NCBI GenBank assembly: GCA_003254925.1
Contig: QANZ01014325.1
Location: forward strand, 22,435-86,434
Origin: Chamaecrista fasciculata
Taxonomy: Eukaryota > Streptophyta > Magnoliopsida > Fabales > Fabaceae
Direction of reading: 5' to 3'
Length of the DNA stretch: 64,000 bases
Part shown: piece after piece, positions 11,491 through 23,700 of the stretch
Position numbering within the stretch: position 1 is the first letter of the stretch
How the letters are laid out: every line of letters begins with the position of its first letter
Program-made: the position numbers and the translations under genes
Notes under the pieces: generated by a model
What the model saw: the letters and a program-made list of their open reading frames with translations, nothing else
The model's database searches: none
Told to the model about the DNA's origin: nothing

Positions 11491-13934
11491 TCAATTCTTC
11501 TGATTATTCCATTGCTTATGTCCAGGAACCCACTTAGGACACTTAGGACTAAAATAGCTACACACAACCCTCGAATCCAAAAGTTCCACCACCGGCTTAA
11601 ACTTAACACACCTCGGAGTCTTATACTGATTAATCGAAGCCCCCAAACTAATCGCATAATCCATAACCTTATCGAACGTCCCCTGTTCAACAATCTTAAT
11701 TTCCAACGGTCCGATCGATTTGTCGGACACGCGTCCTTGTCGGTAAACGCTGTTGAGAGATTCCTCGACGGTGAGACAGCAATCCTCGTACACCGACGGC
11801 GGAATCGGCGTGGAGCCGTTGAGACTGAGTTCCCAGTAGAGAACGTAGTGGCCGGGAACTGATGACGTGTCGGCGTAGCTGGTGTAGTCGGAGACGGCGG
11901 CGTCGAAGGGTACGAGGTGTGTCACGGCGTTCTTCATCGCCGTTTGGAGTTCGACTTCGTCGGTCTTGTCGGAGTCGATGCTTAACACCACGTTTTTCCG
12001 GCAGATGAAGTTGAATTGTGGGGCTTTGTTTTTGAATCCTGACACTCGTAGCACGTCGCCTACTCTGTACCTATAAAGCCCTGTAAAAAACAACCAACAC
12101 ACTGGTAAAAATCTCACCTATCTCTTACTCTCTGTGTTTATCTTCAGATTACACTTTAGTCCCTAAATATTTAAAATGAACTTTTCCATCCATTACAAGC
12201 TGAGTTGGCTGATGATGTGGCAAATATGGGTGAAGTGGATTAAAAAATGACCATTACAGGGAGACGTTTAAATGACTTGGAAGTGCACTTGGGACTAATG
12301 TTGAGAAGTTTTCAAAAGTTAGGGGATTAAAATTGTAACAGAAAAAGTTGAGGGACCAAATTGAGACGTTTTCTAAAGTTAGGGGACCAGATTGAGACTT
12401 TTGGAAAAGTTAAGGGACCAAAAGTGCACTTAAGCCTAAAAAAATAAGGACTTAAAAGTGTATTTCTAATATTTAAGGACTAAAACTATAATTGTAGAAT
12501 AAAAAAGCAAATTTTCTCAAAACTTGATGATGAGTAATTCCCTCGTGGTAAATCCTTAAGTTTTGTTTGAGAAGAGAGTAAAAATTGAGTAAACTGTACA
12601 CCCGAATGATAAAGGTAAGAATTTTGTTAAAGTTACCGGCGTAGGTGGTGACAACGAGCTCGTATTCTTGTCCAACCTTAACATCCACAAGGTCGACCAA
12701 TTCTTGATGTAATTCTTTGTCATTAAGAGTCCCATTGGTCCGATTGACAGGAAGGAACTCAAAGTAGCACATAGTGGGAATGAGTGTATAAGAAACCTCA
12801 CTGGGTTTACAAAGAGGATTAAGATTAACCCCAAAGTAACACTCGCTAGAAGCATACATTGTACAAACAAGAGGCAGTCCATTGCTGTAATAATCCAAGG
12901 TAGGAATATACTGCGACATTGCCCCCGTCACAATAACATCCACATACTTAGTATTAGGCCAGAGGCTGGTAATAATCCCCTGCCACGAGCTCTTGCTACA
13001 CTCGGATTGAATAAAATCCGCCAGGTTCGGGTCGGGTTTGAGGATCCGAATGACAGCTTGACGGACCGAAGCATCAGTGATCTGAGAATTGACGGTTCCG
13101 GTTCGGATATCATTCGCTAGGAGTGGCCAGTGGTTCTGGAGGAAGCGGATGGCTCGGATGAAACCGGAGGCGAAAACGGCGCCGACTCGAACGACGTCGT
13201 TTCGGAGGCAGAGGCCACAGAGTAATTGAGAGTACATGCTCTGGTAAGAGTCGGGACAGAGAACGGTGTCGTTTGGGCTGGTGTAGTTGGTGTAAGGATC
13301 ATAGGGTCGTTCCTTGAAATATGAGCTTTTATAGTAACTGGTTAAAACGGGTCGGGCCAGGAGACCACCAGGGGTTTTGGCTTCGGATTTTATGAAAAGA
13401 AAGTACATTCCTTTGCCGTTTTCTAATCCAGGAACGAACTGGCTCATCACGGGCATTAACAGACTGTACAGCAATGATCTTCTCTGTAACTCTTCTTCGA
13501 TGGTCGGCATCAACTTTCTCTCTCCACCTGATGTCCCAGAACTGTAAAGTAAAAAAACAGAGGAGAATGGATTGTTAGTTAATATATAACAGAAATAACA
13601 AAGCTAGTTAGTTAGTAATGAACGGAAACCTGGTGAGGAATTCGGAGATGGGGTGAGAAGAGAGGATAGGGGAGGAGTCGCCATTGGCGATGCGGGTGAT
13701 GTCGGGTTCGATATCTTCGTAGGAAATGAGGGGAAGGAGTTTCTTGAAGGTTTCAGGGTCGGTGTGGCCGTTGAGGTTATGTCGTTTTAAGTACTCCACG
13801 TTGGCATTACGGGATAGGATTTCGGCAAGGACTTGTTTTTGGACTTGGTCGGCGTTGGTGGTTACATCCTCGATGAACTGGAGAGCTTTCTTGTTGCTCT
13901 CTACCAGGTTGTACTGTTTTGGAGCCTCAGGCAT
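11491..13934 (-). CDS. GH3.6-like: GH3 acyl-acid-amido synthetase (auxin-responsive, GH3.5/GH3.6 type), 599 aa
   Basis: A member of the firefly-luciferase-like GH3 family, which adenylates a carboxylic-acid hormone and conjugates it to an amino acid; group II members join indole-3-acetic acid to Asp and other amino acids in the cytosol, lowering free auxin. Exons are 13934-13630, 13541-12637 and 12080-11491, all GT-AG, with phases 2 and 1, totalling 600 codons. The ATG opens with MPEAPK, as in Arabidopsis GH3.5/GH3.6. ATP-binding motifs are intact: [10 protein letters not shown] (102-111), YASSE (331-335) and YRVGD (408-412). The C-terminal end [14 protein letters not shown] is typical of that clade. 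Compared with my recollection of GH3.6, the segment after the FLPV motif is about ten residues shorter. Intron 2 holds a foldback-type insertion. A TATATAT-like box lies about 110 bp upstream on the minus strand; I found no TGTCTC auxin element nearby. Family certain; exact orthology probable. Confidence 0.95.
12144..12495. mobile_element. foldback-type insertion in GH3 intron 2
   Basis: The outer sequences are inverted copies (CACTTTAGTCCCTAAATATT on the left, TTTTAGTCCTTAAATATT on the right when reversed). The right part repeats an AGTTAGGGGACCA-like block whose GGGA lies near 12326, 12355, 12386 and 12417, so the spacings are 29, 31 and 31 bp. It lies wholly within intron 2 and leaves both splice sites untouched. 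Exact ends and a target duplication were not found. Confidence 0.5.
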
Positions 13935-14241
13935 GGTTGGATTATGGGTAGTTAGCTAGCTAGGAAGGGAAGGACCAAGGAATTCAAATGGAAATGGATT
14001 GGGAGATTGGATTTGGGGCGTGAGGTCAAAACTATGGAACTGCCAATATATAAAGGCACATGTCAAGCTTAGTTGCCTCGTGGGGGAAAGGGACATCCAG
14101 ATAAATACATGCTTTACCCGAGGGTGGGATTGGAATTATGCCATATGTGTTCCTCCTATATCCCATATTTCTTTTCCTTTTCTACAACCATTTTTTTTTT
14201 CTCTAATTTCCTACAACTATTTCAGATTTAATTTATTGTTT
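13935..14241 (-). promoter_or_regulatory. GH3 proximal promoter and leader (inferred)
   Basis: This is the immediate upstream region of the GH3 gene. On the minus strand TTTATATATTGG around 14040-14055 is the best TATA candidate, about 110 bp before the ATG. No canonical auxin response element could be confirmed by eye, so auxin induction is inferred only from the family. Confidence 0.4.
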
Positions 14242-14260
14242 GGTAGGCAAATTCAGATTT

Positions 14261-14436
14261 TTTTTAGTTACCCAATGTATTCATAGCCTGATAGGCTAAG
14301 AACTAATCTAAGATTCATTTAAGAGTCTGGCCAATTGATTGTTGTATACACAAGACAAAATTCGAATCTCCAATGTTTGTTTAATTAAGTGACATAGTAA
14401 ACTCACCACTAACCAACCAAATTTGGTTCATCTTCC
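14261..14436 (-). mobile_element. tRNA-derived SINE (176 bp)
   Basis: It is flanked by a perfect 19-bp target duplication, GGTAGGCAAATTCAGATTT, at 14242-14260 and 14437-14455. On the minus strand there is an A-box-like TTGGTTAGTGGTGAG and a B-box-like GAGATTCGAATTTTG, and the element ends in an A-rich tail (the T run at 14261-14265 on the plus strand). It is a different family from the SINE copies at 41745, 45773 and 48077. Confidence 0.85.
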
Positions 14437-14455
14437 GGTAGGCAAATTCAGATTT

Positions 14456-17400
14456 AATTACAAATATATAAATGGTTATATAACAAAGTCTCTCAATATA
14501 TACGAATAAATTATATTTATTTATTAGGTTTTGAATCTAAAATCTTATTTCAATGATAAAAATCCACTTATTACTTGTATAAGATGTCTTTAATTCGCAC
14601 CAAAATAAAAGGACATTTGTAAAACATGCCAAAATCTTACAATTTCCATGCATTTGTGTAATTTTGTTCGTGTTAACTATTACAACAATATGTCCATATA
14701 TATCTACTATGTTTTTTTTTTTTGCCTGAATATATATATATTATGTGAATTGTGATGGACTCCTCTAGGGGAAAAAATGCCAAGAGTTAAAACAAAATAT
14801 TTAAAGTCAAATGGTTGACTTAATTTTGGACAAATATTTGTTATGAAATAAAAATGAAACTCTAAACGTGAAGAAATACAGCTCGAAACGTGATCATATC
14901 TAACTTATAGTCTATATTATTCTTTAAGAAAAAAAATAGTCTATATTATTCATACAAAAAAAATTAACAAGGAAAATTATTTTTATAAAAAAACCACTGA
15001 AAAAAATCTCATTGTCAAAAATTCAATATAAACCAGATTGCAAGTTAGATAAAATCTTTTTGGCCCAAGAAAGTTAAATAAAATTGACTAATTATAATAA
15101 ATACAGTATAAAAAGATCAAGTAAATATTTTTCAATATATATATATTTAACCTATTTACATAAGTATTAAAGGTAAATAAGCTATATTCCAATCGTCTCA
15201 TGCCGGTGCCCAAATTCGAAAGTTTCACAAAAATCCCATGAACCGACTTGTCAAAATATCCGAAACTTGTTTTTTTCAATATATATATAATATTTTCTGG
15301 ATAACAAATTGCAATAGTACTTAATAGAAGCTAAGCTTAAGATATTTTAATCCATTTTTAAATTGCCTTCCCCTCATTGGGGGAGTGGTGCTAATTGGCG
15401 AATGGCGTCAAATGGTGTGCTTGTCGTACAAGGAAAACGGCGAAACTAATTGAAACACACCTTCTCAAGGTGTTCTAAAGCCAGAATGAATGAAACAAAA
15501 TAATAGAATAAATTAACCGGCAAAATCCGGTAAACACGCTGTTAATTAAGACTTAACCACACCCATTCTCTTGCGCGCTTGTGTTGCGGGTGTCCTGCAA
15601 AATACCGGCACCCACTTACTTAATTGCTTCGCTTACTTGCGTTTACCGGTAACAGAGAAAATAACGGCCGCGATATTCCGAGTCAATATCTCGTTCCACG
15701 ATATTATTATTTTTAGAGAGAAGAAGATAGTGTGTGATTTGTGTACGGTAAATAATTGGGTTATTTTCCTTGTTGAAGTATCCAAATGGGACCTGCCAGC
15801 TGGATGCCATAGTTGTTAGGTTGACACGTGTACGAATAGAACTTCACGTCCTTTTCTACACGCACCTTAAACTTAAAATCTTTGAAAATCAAATCAAATC
15901 AAATTTTCAGGCCAAAAGACCGAAATGTTCTAATTAGAAATTACACTTTTTCTTTTTGGGCCAAAAGTTCTAATTACTCAATTTCTTGTTTTGCTTCAAA
16001 ATTTATATTTTTTTTCTCAAACTGGAGATACATTGAAATATTTTGAAAAATATCACGAAGCACGTCTTGGGATTTTCTTTAGTTTAGGTTAAAATGTAAT
16101 TTTGTTTGAAAATTTTAATCATTATATACAAAATTATTTAAACTCTAAAAAATGATTGACAAATGTTTTAATTTTTAATTTTTCGTAAAAGACTTTTGTT
16201 GTTTAGATTCTCTTCCATTACCTTTATCATTTTAAAATAAAATAAAAATAATTACTGACTATTTTGAAATGTATTTCCATTATTTATCTTATATTAATAT
16301 ACTTTAAATATAACATCAGAGTGAATTCAAATAATACTAGTTTATTAATCTACTATAATATAACTTTGGAATATCCTACATCTTTTTAAGACTATATATT
16401 AGTAAGATATAAATAAAATATCAATAAAAGTAAAAGAAATAAAGAAATAAAATTTTACAATTTTTTATTATTTCTAAATCTCAAAAAAGCATTTACTACT
16501 TTTTCTATTCTTTTAAAATCTTATATATTCACATTTTGAAAATAATGTTAATAAAACATTTGCTCTTTAATTTGGACTTGAGTGGCCATGGGTTCACCAA
16601 ACGAGAGGAAGAAATTTAGATGACACTGATTTTTTTTTTTTTTTACTTATGTACGTTCAGTGGAAACTCAACTACTCAAGTAGTGAGAAAAGGCTATATA
16701 TATAGTTAACCTAACTTTTACTAAAAAAGATTGAAAAACTAGACACTTAAGGAGAAAGCATTTATCATATAGTTGTTAATTAGCAACCTATTTTGTCAGT
16801 ATCTAAATAATACTAAAGTGTGATATATCATATATGGAAAACTTAAATGGTCAATTTAATTAACTTGTAAACAACTAATCATTGAACGTCGTTTAATAAT
16901 GATCAATTTGGGAAATTTACAAGACATTTTTGGCTTAACCTTTCGTGTCATGTATCAATTGTGGGGTGAAAAATGAAATTATTAAGCAAAAAGTTGATAT
17001 GATTGGATTTTATTGATATATCTGACAAATTTGTAGAAGTAGCTGACAAATAGGGGACTTAGCTTGTTGGCTTCTTATAATTATCCATCCACATAATTCT
17101 GACTGAATACATTGTATTTCCTTCATTTTATTTTTGCATGAATATAGCTCACAAATAAGGGATTCATTTTTCATAAAGTAGTTAATCAAAGTTTGAATTT
17201 TTATTAGAGATATGTTCTTATTTTTTGTGACTTTATGGGTATCTCTCGTTTGTAATAATTTTGGTGAAAATTAATTTTATTTGAGTCAAGAAAAATAATT
17301 AAAATCTTCTCAAAAATATCGATTTCATACATCTAATTTTGGTTATTTCTTTTAGAATGCAATTTACTCATCAATACATGACAATATTTCATATAAATTA

Positions 17401-17928
17401 TTTTTATTAATGGATCATTCTCAAATATGCTCCTAATTCTCAAGACTTACAGGGGTGAGCTCAATCATGAGAGAAATTAAACCCTTTACAACGATATTAC
17501 AACACTCAAATTAGTATGAGGTATATCGAATATAGAAGGTATGAAAAAACTAAATAAACTATACATAAGAGAATAGTATATATAGAACCACTTGAAAGAC
17601 ATTTGAGTCATTTCAAAAGTTTAGACCAACTCAAAGAATTGGGAGGGCCGGGCTCAAATCAATAATAAGAAGAATTAAATTTTTCTGTATATATTTTTTA
17701 TTCTTTTGAATTTGTTTCTATGAAACGTCATGGGTTACCAGAAAAGTGCCAACCATTCAGTTGAGTTTTTCTCACAAGTATTGTGCTTTTAGCTTCCCAT
17801 GTTTATCCCACGTGATAAGATTTATATAACGGTCTCTGTATTTATCTGCATAGCTTGCAATTTTACTTAAATAAGCAACACTTGGTGGGTAAAACACTAT
17901 ATCAAAACTAATGACAATAATTTCTACG
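14456..17928. other. gene-free region upstream of GH3
   Basis: No gene is supported. The segment at about 15366-15860 is richer in GC than its surroundings, with CCGG motifs, a GCGCGC patch and a G-box (CACGTG in GACACGTGTAC near 15824). It could be a distal regulatory block or an old repeat; its open frame of 82 codons shows no recognisable domain. The rest is AT-rich. Confidence 0.4.
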
Positions 17929-17937
17929 AAAAAAAAA

Positions 17938-18367
17938 GGGTAAATTACACTTTGGTACCCTGTGGTTTGACCCTATTTCACTTTGGTACCCTGTGGTTTG
18001 AAACTTGACACTTTGGTACCCTGTGGTATTTTCCATCAACACTTTGGTACCCTTTGGAGCTATTTTATAATTTTAACCATAACAAATTTTGCAAAAATTA
18101 CATATTGACCTCAAAAAATTTTCAAAAAATTACAAATAGGTCCCTGGATACATATTATATAGGGACTAAAATGAAAAATTTTAAATTTTTTTGGGGTCAA
18201 TATGTAATTTTTGTAAAATTTATTATGGTTAAAATTACAAAATAACTCCAAAGGGTACCAAAGTGTTAATGGAGAATACTACAGGGTACCAAAGTGTCAA
18301 GTTTCAAACTACAGGGTACCAAAGTGAAATAGGGTCAAACCACAGGGTACCAAAGTGTAATTTACCC
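17938..18367. mobile_element. foldback element, 430 bp, 9-bp target duplication
   Basis: A near-perfect palindrome starting GGGTAAATTACACTTTGG and ending CCAAAGTGTAATTTACCC. Each arm has four GGTACC-centred blocks: left at 17954, 17985, 18015 and 18046, right at 18254, 18285, 18315 and 18346, with spacings of 31, 30 and 31 in both. It sits between two runs of exactly nine A (17929-17937 and 18368-18376), which fits the 9-bp duplication of Mutator-like elements although a homopolymer is weak evidence. An 18-bp host sequence, AAAACTAATGACAATAAT, is also present on both sides (about 17904 and 18373). Confidence 0.85.
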
Positions 18368-18671
18368 AAAAAAAAACTAATGACAATAATCACATATTTT
18401 CTTCCTAAAAGAGATCGTCCACGTCCTAGTAGTTATATCCTAAAGTATCCTTTGCCCCAAAAAGAATATCTTCCAAGACCCCATTAATGCTGATCAACAA
18501 TATATGTATTCTTTAATCTTCTTCATTAAATGGCATGTTTAATTAACTATAACTTGCAATTGTCAGAGCAATTAATGAAATAGAGGAAGCAAATTAAGGT
18601 TTCTCGCACGTTGACTTTGGAAGAAACTACTTCCGGTTCTCAATATCTGATATTTTAGAGAAATGAGAAAA

Positions 18672-18790
18672 TTGACTTAGTGATAGATGCAATTTACATG
18701 AAAAATGAGGTGTGTGTTCGATTCTCAGCCCCCATTTATTTTGGCCCCCCATTTATTGAAGCTGGCTTCGTCGGTGCATGTTTGTTTCAT
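18672..18790 (+). repeat. possible decayed SINE
   Basis: An A-box-like TTAGTGATAGATGC is followed about 35 bp later by GTGTTCGATTCTCAG, which resembles a pol III B box. No poly(A) tail or target duplication was found. Confidence 0.3.
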
Positions 18791-19256
18791 TATTTGATAT
18801 CTTCAAAGACGAAGAAAATAATCTGCATGATGATAACGATATGGCTAATGAAGCAAATCGGATCAGATATAGTACAGCAAAATATAAAATAAAATACAAC
18901 CATATAAGATATTATTGTAAGAAGAATGTGAAGAGGAAAATTAAAGCCAAAGGCATTAATTAGGCATCAAATTAAAAGGTCGGCTTCATAATCCATTTAT
19001 ACTGAAAGTCGGCACCTACCACATATAACGTAAGTTGAAGTACCATTTGCTGTTACGAGTCAACCACAACCAAACATTTTTATTATGTTGTACAAGATCA
19101 TGTTCGATCTTTCTTATTGCAACAATTCAATTAGTTGTCAAAAATTGTATACATAATAAGTTTATTTATTGACTTCCATTTAATATATATAGTTAAAATG
19201 TTATATATAAGATATTTTTTTAAATTTGTGAAATCAAATTCTCTATATTGAGATCA

Positions 19257-19365
19257 AAACTGATGGATCTATTGTTTGTCTCTATATATATGTTATCCAA
19301 AAGATTCCATATATTTTTTCTTAAAAACTGGTGGATCTATTGTTTGTCTCTATATATATGTTATC
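19257..19365. repeat. direct duplication of about 41 bp
   Basis: The sequence centred on GGATCTATTGTTTGTCTC is present twice with about 67 bp between starts and one mismatch in the core. It looks like a recent local duplication. Confidence 0.85.
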
Positions 19366-19509
19366 TCAAACTTATTTTTAGATCCAATTTAACTTAATTT
19401 ATTAATTTTACTTTATTATGTGATCTGGATTGTAGAATTCACGTAGTTCTTATCCTAATGGCACCCGCCTGTCATCTCATTGCCCTCACCAAGTTATTCT
19501 ATGATTTGC

Positions 19510-19578
19510 CACGTGTCAAAAATCTCAACGTGGTCCTCCGGGCTTATTTTTTTCCATAGCTTAAAAGAAGGCCACGTG
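19510..19578. promoter_or_regulatory. pair of G-box/ABRE-like motifs
   Basis: GCCACGTGTC occurs at 19508-19517 and again at 19571-19580. This is the core bound by bZIP and bHLH factors. No nearby gene explains it; the nearest is the GH3 gene more than 5 kb away. Confidence 0.4.
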
Positions 19579-20428
19579 TCTCGCTTTTGACAGCTCCAAA
19601 AGTCAAGCCTCTCCCTTCTATCTCGTAGTCCCTATTATTTTATATATTTAATGTTTTAGAAAATTTTTTTTTTCTCAAATATCTAATGTTTTATAAATTC
19701 AAAAGAACATTAATTATTTTGTTATCATTCTATCCCTATTATTTTAAATTTTAATATGAATTTAGGGTACATATTAAAGTTTTTTCTGATTGGTCAATTG
19801 AGTTTTTAAACATTAAAAATTATCTTTTAAATGAATTTTCATAGATTTAAGATATGAGATGCTCTACTAACCAATCAGAAGAAACCTTAAAATGTGCCAT
19901 AAGAGGATATGTTAGATAAATCCTTCTTTTTTTACTAGTAAGAAGATAATTTTTTCTTACCCGTAAAGTGTTGACCAAACATTACAAACTTTTTTTTAAA
20001 AAAAAAAAACTTAATTAAAACTTCCAAAAAAAAAAATGTAAGCGAACAAAATCCTCCAGTCATGTTGGTAGTTCTTTATTTACACACATGACTAATCGCC
20101 TGCAACATGTAGCTTAAACCTAGAACAACTTATTACTGATTATTTAGTTTCTAATTGAAAAAAAAAATGCAACGTTATAAAAAAAATATCTCTTACAATT
20201 GAATTCTCTCTTATACACTTAACAAATCAATTTTTTCGAATCAAGGTTACAAAATTTTAAAAAAAAAACTTTGTTATAAATTTTTAAATTAAAATATAAT
20301 TTACCTTGTAAAAAAAAAGATGAATTCAAGTATTTGATCCAAAGTATTTAAAACATTCAACTTTTTTGATTTAGCTAAAGGAAAAAAATTTAGTTAAATT
20401 TTTTTATATCTTTGTTATAAAGTTTATT

Positions 20429-20790
20429 GGCCAAAGTACGAATTTGGTCATGTAACTTTGTTATAGGTCCCAAATCTATATCTTTTTTTGTCTTTAATTT
20501 GGTCGTGTATCTTTGCTCCAAGTCCCAAATCAATCTTACATCTTTTTTTGCCCCAATTTTGGTCCTGTATGTTTTGAAAACCTCTCATCTTTAGTCCTCC
20601 GTCCATTTTAAATCACAGTTTAGTCCTGAAAACTTCAAGTCCATTTCACTATAGTTATTGACTATCAAAATGAAAGTAAAAGAGCATCTATAGAGATTCT
20701 CAAACATTATATCTTGGTCCCTAATCCATGAATTCTTCATGATATGGAATAGAAATGCAAAAACAACACAAATTAAAGCAAATGACTAAG
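20429..20790. mobile_element. one-armed foldback element related to 51014-51594
   Basis: The left arm (GGCCAAAGTACGAATTTGG onwards, with AGTCC/GGTCC blocks about 30 bp apart) matches the left arm at 51014. The central loop, about 20630-20770, matches the loop of that element in the opposite orientation. The right arm is missing. The copy is defective. Confidence 0.65.
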
Positions 20791-23700
20791 GGACCAAAAT
20801 TGAAAACGCATAAAATTTAAAGCCCATCGAAAAATGTCCCAAACTCGCCGAAACTTAAGAACTCATCCAAAAACTCTAATCCTCACTGAAATCTAACTCA
20901 AATAATCGTCTCAAATGCTTTAAGAAAAAATTTTCGAAAATCCAAATTTTTTAGGAGGGAGGTGATAGAAGAAAGTGTGTTTAATATTCTTTCTTTATTA
21001 AGATTGGTTGTATGAGAAATTCTAATATGCAAAGTGAGGTATGCATACAATTACATAAAATTGCAAGGTTGCGTAATCTCTTTTTTTTTTAAGTAATATA
21101 ATGTTGAAAAATAATAATAAAAAATAACTTTTTTTAACCAATCAAAACTGTGGAGTCATATCACTAGTTGCATGCAATGTCTACTTTGCATCACAATCTA
21201 ACCCTAGTTGTATATAAGATTTTGTCACATATCAAATATTTATTGAAAAACTTTGTAGTAAAAATATAACAAATTTTCCCTAAAATTTGCCTTTTAAAAT
21301 CAGCAATGGTTTGATAATAGTTGGTGAGTTATACCATAGATGAGAAAACTTAAGTTCAACCCTAAAATCAATCAATATTGTTGAAAAGACTTTAACTGTT
21401 CACTACTTAATCCAAATAGGATTAGTCTTTGACTCTTTGCCTAATCCGTTATACGAATAAGTAGAGGAAACCTATAATTTACGAAATAAAAATTTTCTTT
21501 CAAAAAATAATTGATTAAGTAAGGTTTTCTAAATAATTTTTTAAAAAATAAATGGAAGAAAGAAAGGTGGGGGCCAGAGGAATTTGGTGGTGGGAAGGCG
21601 GGTGCACCGAGGCAGCAGGTAGGGCCGCACCCAAGTGGGAAGCCTTGTGCTTGGCGTTGTGATGAGGGTTTTGGGGAATGTCATATTCTTATTCTTATGG
21701 ACACACCCACACACACTCATGCATATCTTTGACCGTTGACTTTCCCATCCTATCCCTTTTCTTTATTCTTCATTCCTCATTATTTTAATTATTTATTCAT
21801 CATTTAACATCTCGAGAAAAATACTCAAGATCCAATACTAATTTAAGAATCAAATCCTTAAAAGATAAACTTATATAATTTAATTATTTTATTATTGACA
21901 TTAATCGAATTTTAATGATAAATTTAAAATTGCAATAAATAGTTGAGGTTAAAATATTATATTCACCATTTAATTTGGATTAATGTGCTATTAAAAAAAT
22001 TAAATTAATAGTAATTATATTTTTTAAGAACTAAATCTTATAATTTGATCTTTCAAAAATTAAATTGTGACATTTATTATTTTTAGGGATCAAATCATTA
22101 TTTGTTGGCTTAATTTAATTAGTAATAAAATTTTCAACTTAGTACTTGAATTATATGGACATAAATATTTTAGTCCTTAAATTTTTTAAATGTTTGATTT
22201 GATATTTGAAAATTCATAACTAGTAACAATTTAGTTTATCTAGAAATTGAGTTGTAGATCGATAAAATTTTTATGAATAGACTAACTTGAGTAATGAATT
22301 TTATATACGACTAAATTAAACATTTCAAGAAATTAGGGATTAAAATGACAATACTCATAATTAATCAAGGGACTTAAATGTTAATTACTCATTAGATTAA
22401 TATTGGAGAAAAGTTGAAGGGACTTTTGATGTGTGTGTGTGTGGGTGTTATTTTAATGCTTAAAATATATGGCCTGCTCTTCTCCACTGTGTGTCTCCCA
22501 TTACCCAATTTGCCACTATAAATTACTTGGGTTGTTATCTCTAAACATATAATGCACATAATTGGATGTCTCATCCACAAATAAGGAGAGAAACTATAAT
22601 TTATATATATCTTTCCCTTTTTCTGGTCAAAACATGAATGTTATTTATATATATTTCAATCTTAGTGGTAGCTAGGCATTTGTTAGTACTATATATCTAG
22701 GGTTCAACTCTTTAGGGGAGGGGATTAATTAAATAAAAATAAATAATTAAAGTGGTGACACTTTCGGATTTAGAATTTAGAAAGTTGTGTTTACTCAAAT
22801 TTTAAATTATTTTGTATGTTGAGGAGTAAGAGGTAAGAGCAATTATTTTGGGATAAGTAGGCACATAATGGTTTAATGTAGGCTCTTGAAAGGTCTAGGA
22901 GGAAGATCAAATATATAGGTTTTCTTTCTCCTATATCCTCATTAATTTTGGGTTGAAAAGGATCATGTCTTCATATCTATTGCAAAAGGTGGCATTATTG
23001 ATACTCCAATAAGAAGACATTTGAACAAAAAAAATTGTCAATAATGTATATAAGGTTTGATGATAATGAGGCAGAAAAGAGTCCGAATTAATTAATATTT
23101 TGATTTATAAATGAAAAGATGATAGATGTTTTAATTTAATTTTTGAAAGATAAAATTATAAAATTTAATTACTTTAAATTTAAAAACAAATAATATCAGT
23201 TAAACTCAGAATTATATTATATCAAAATTATCATTGAGTATGTAGATTAATTGGTTAGGAATTCATCTTAAAATTTTAGACTATATTCGAGACTTGAGAT
23301 TATAACTTTAATGTGATTAGTTTTCATTTACACTGTTAAAATAGATAGAGGAAAGATACTCATAATTTATTAGAAAAAAAATATGTTTTTCATCAAGTTT
23401 ATTTTAATATATTTATCAAAAAGACCAAGATAATTGTAATTATATATTTCAGAAATTAATTTTTTGTTATTTCATCTTAAAAAAAAGTTAAATTGATATA
23501 TTTATTATTTTTCAGATATCGAATACGTACGTTAGTAATTTACCCAAAGTGTGATGAAGATAAGGTTCTATAATGGTCAGTCAACTAAAGATTACCCTTT
23601 TGATTAGGAAAAACCATTATTACCAGCACATATATAATTTTGGAATATGCACTAATAGAAAATTAAAATCTTTCTTTTAATAACAAGTGATTAAATTTTT

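Larger units (their letters stand above)
18377..20428. other. gene-free region with two G-boxes and a local duplication
   Basis: No gene is supported. It contains a possible decayed SINE near 18672-18790 (B-box-like TGTTCGATTCTCAG), a direct duplication at 19257-19365, and two CCACGTGTC motifs 63 bp apart at about 19509 and 19572. A-rich low-complexity DNA follows after 19980. Confidence 0.45.

Noticed and set aside
11512..11862. 116-codon plus-strand frame
   Set aside because: Shadow of GH3 exon 3 on the other strand.
15571..15819. 82-codon plus-strand frame in a GC-richer patch
   Set aside because: No domain or homologous feel, and no promoter or splice evidence; retained only as part of a region note.
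17938..18367. CRISPR-like array, because of regularly spaced repeats
   Set aside because: The repeats form inverted arms of a palindrome in a plant nuclear genome and there are no cas genes.
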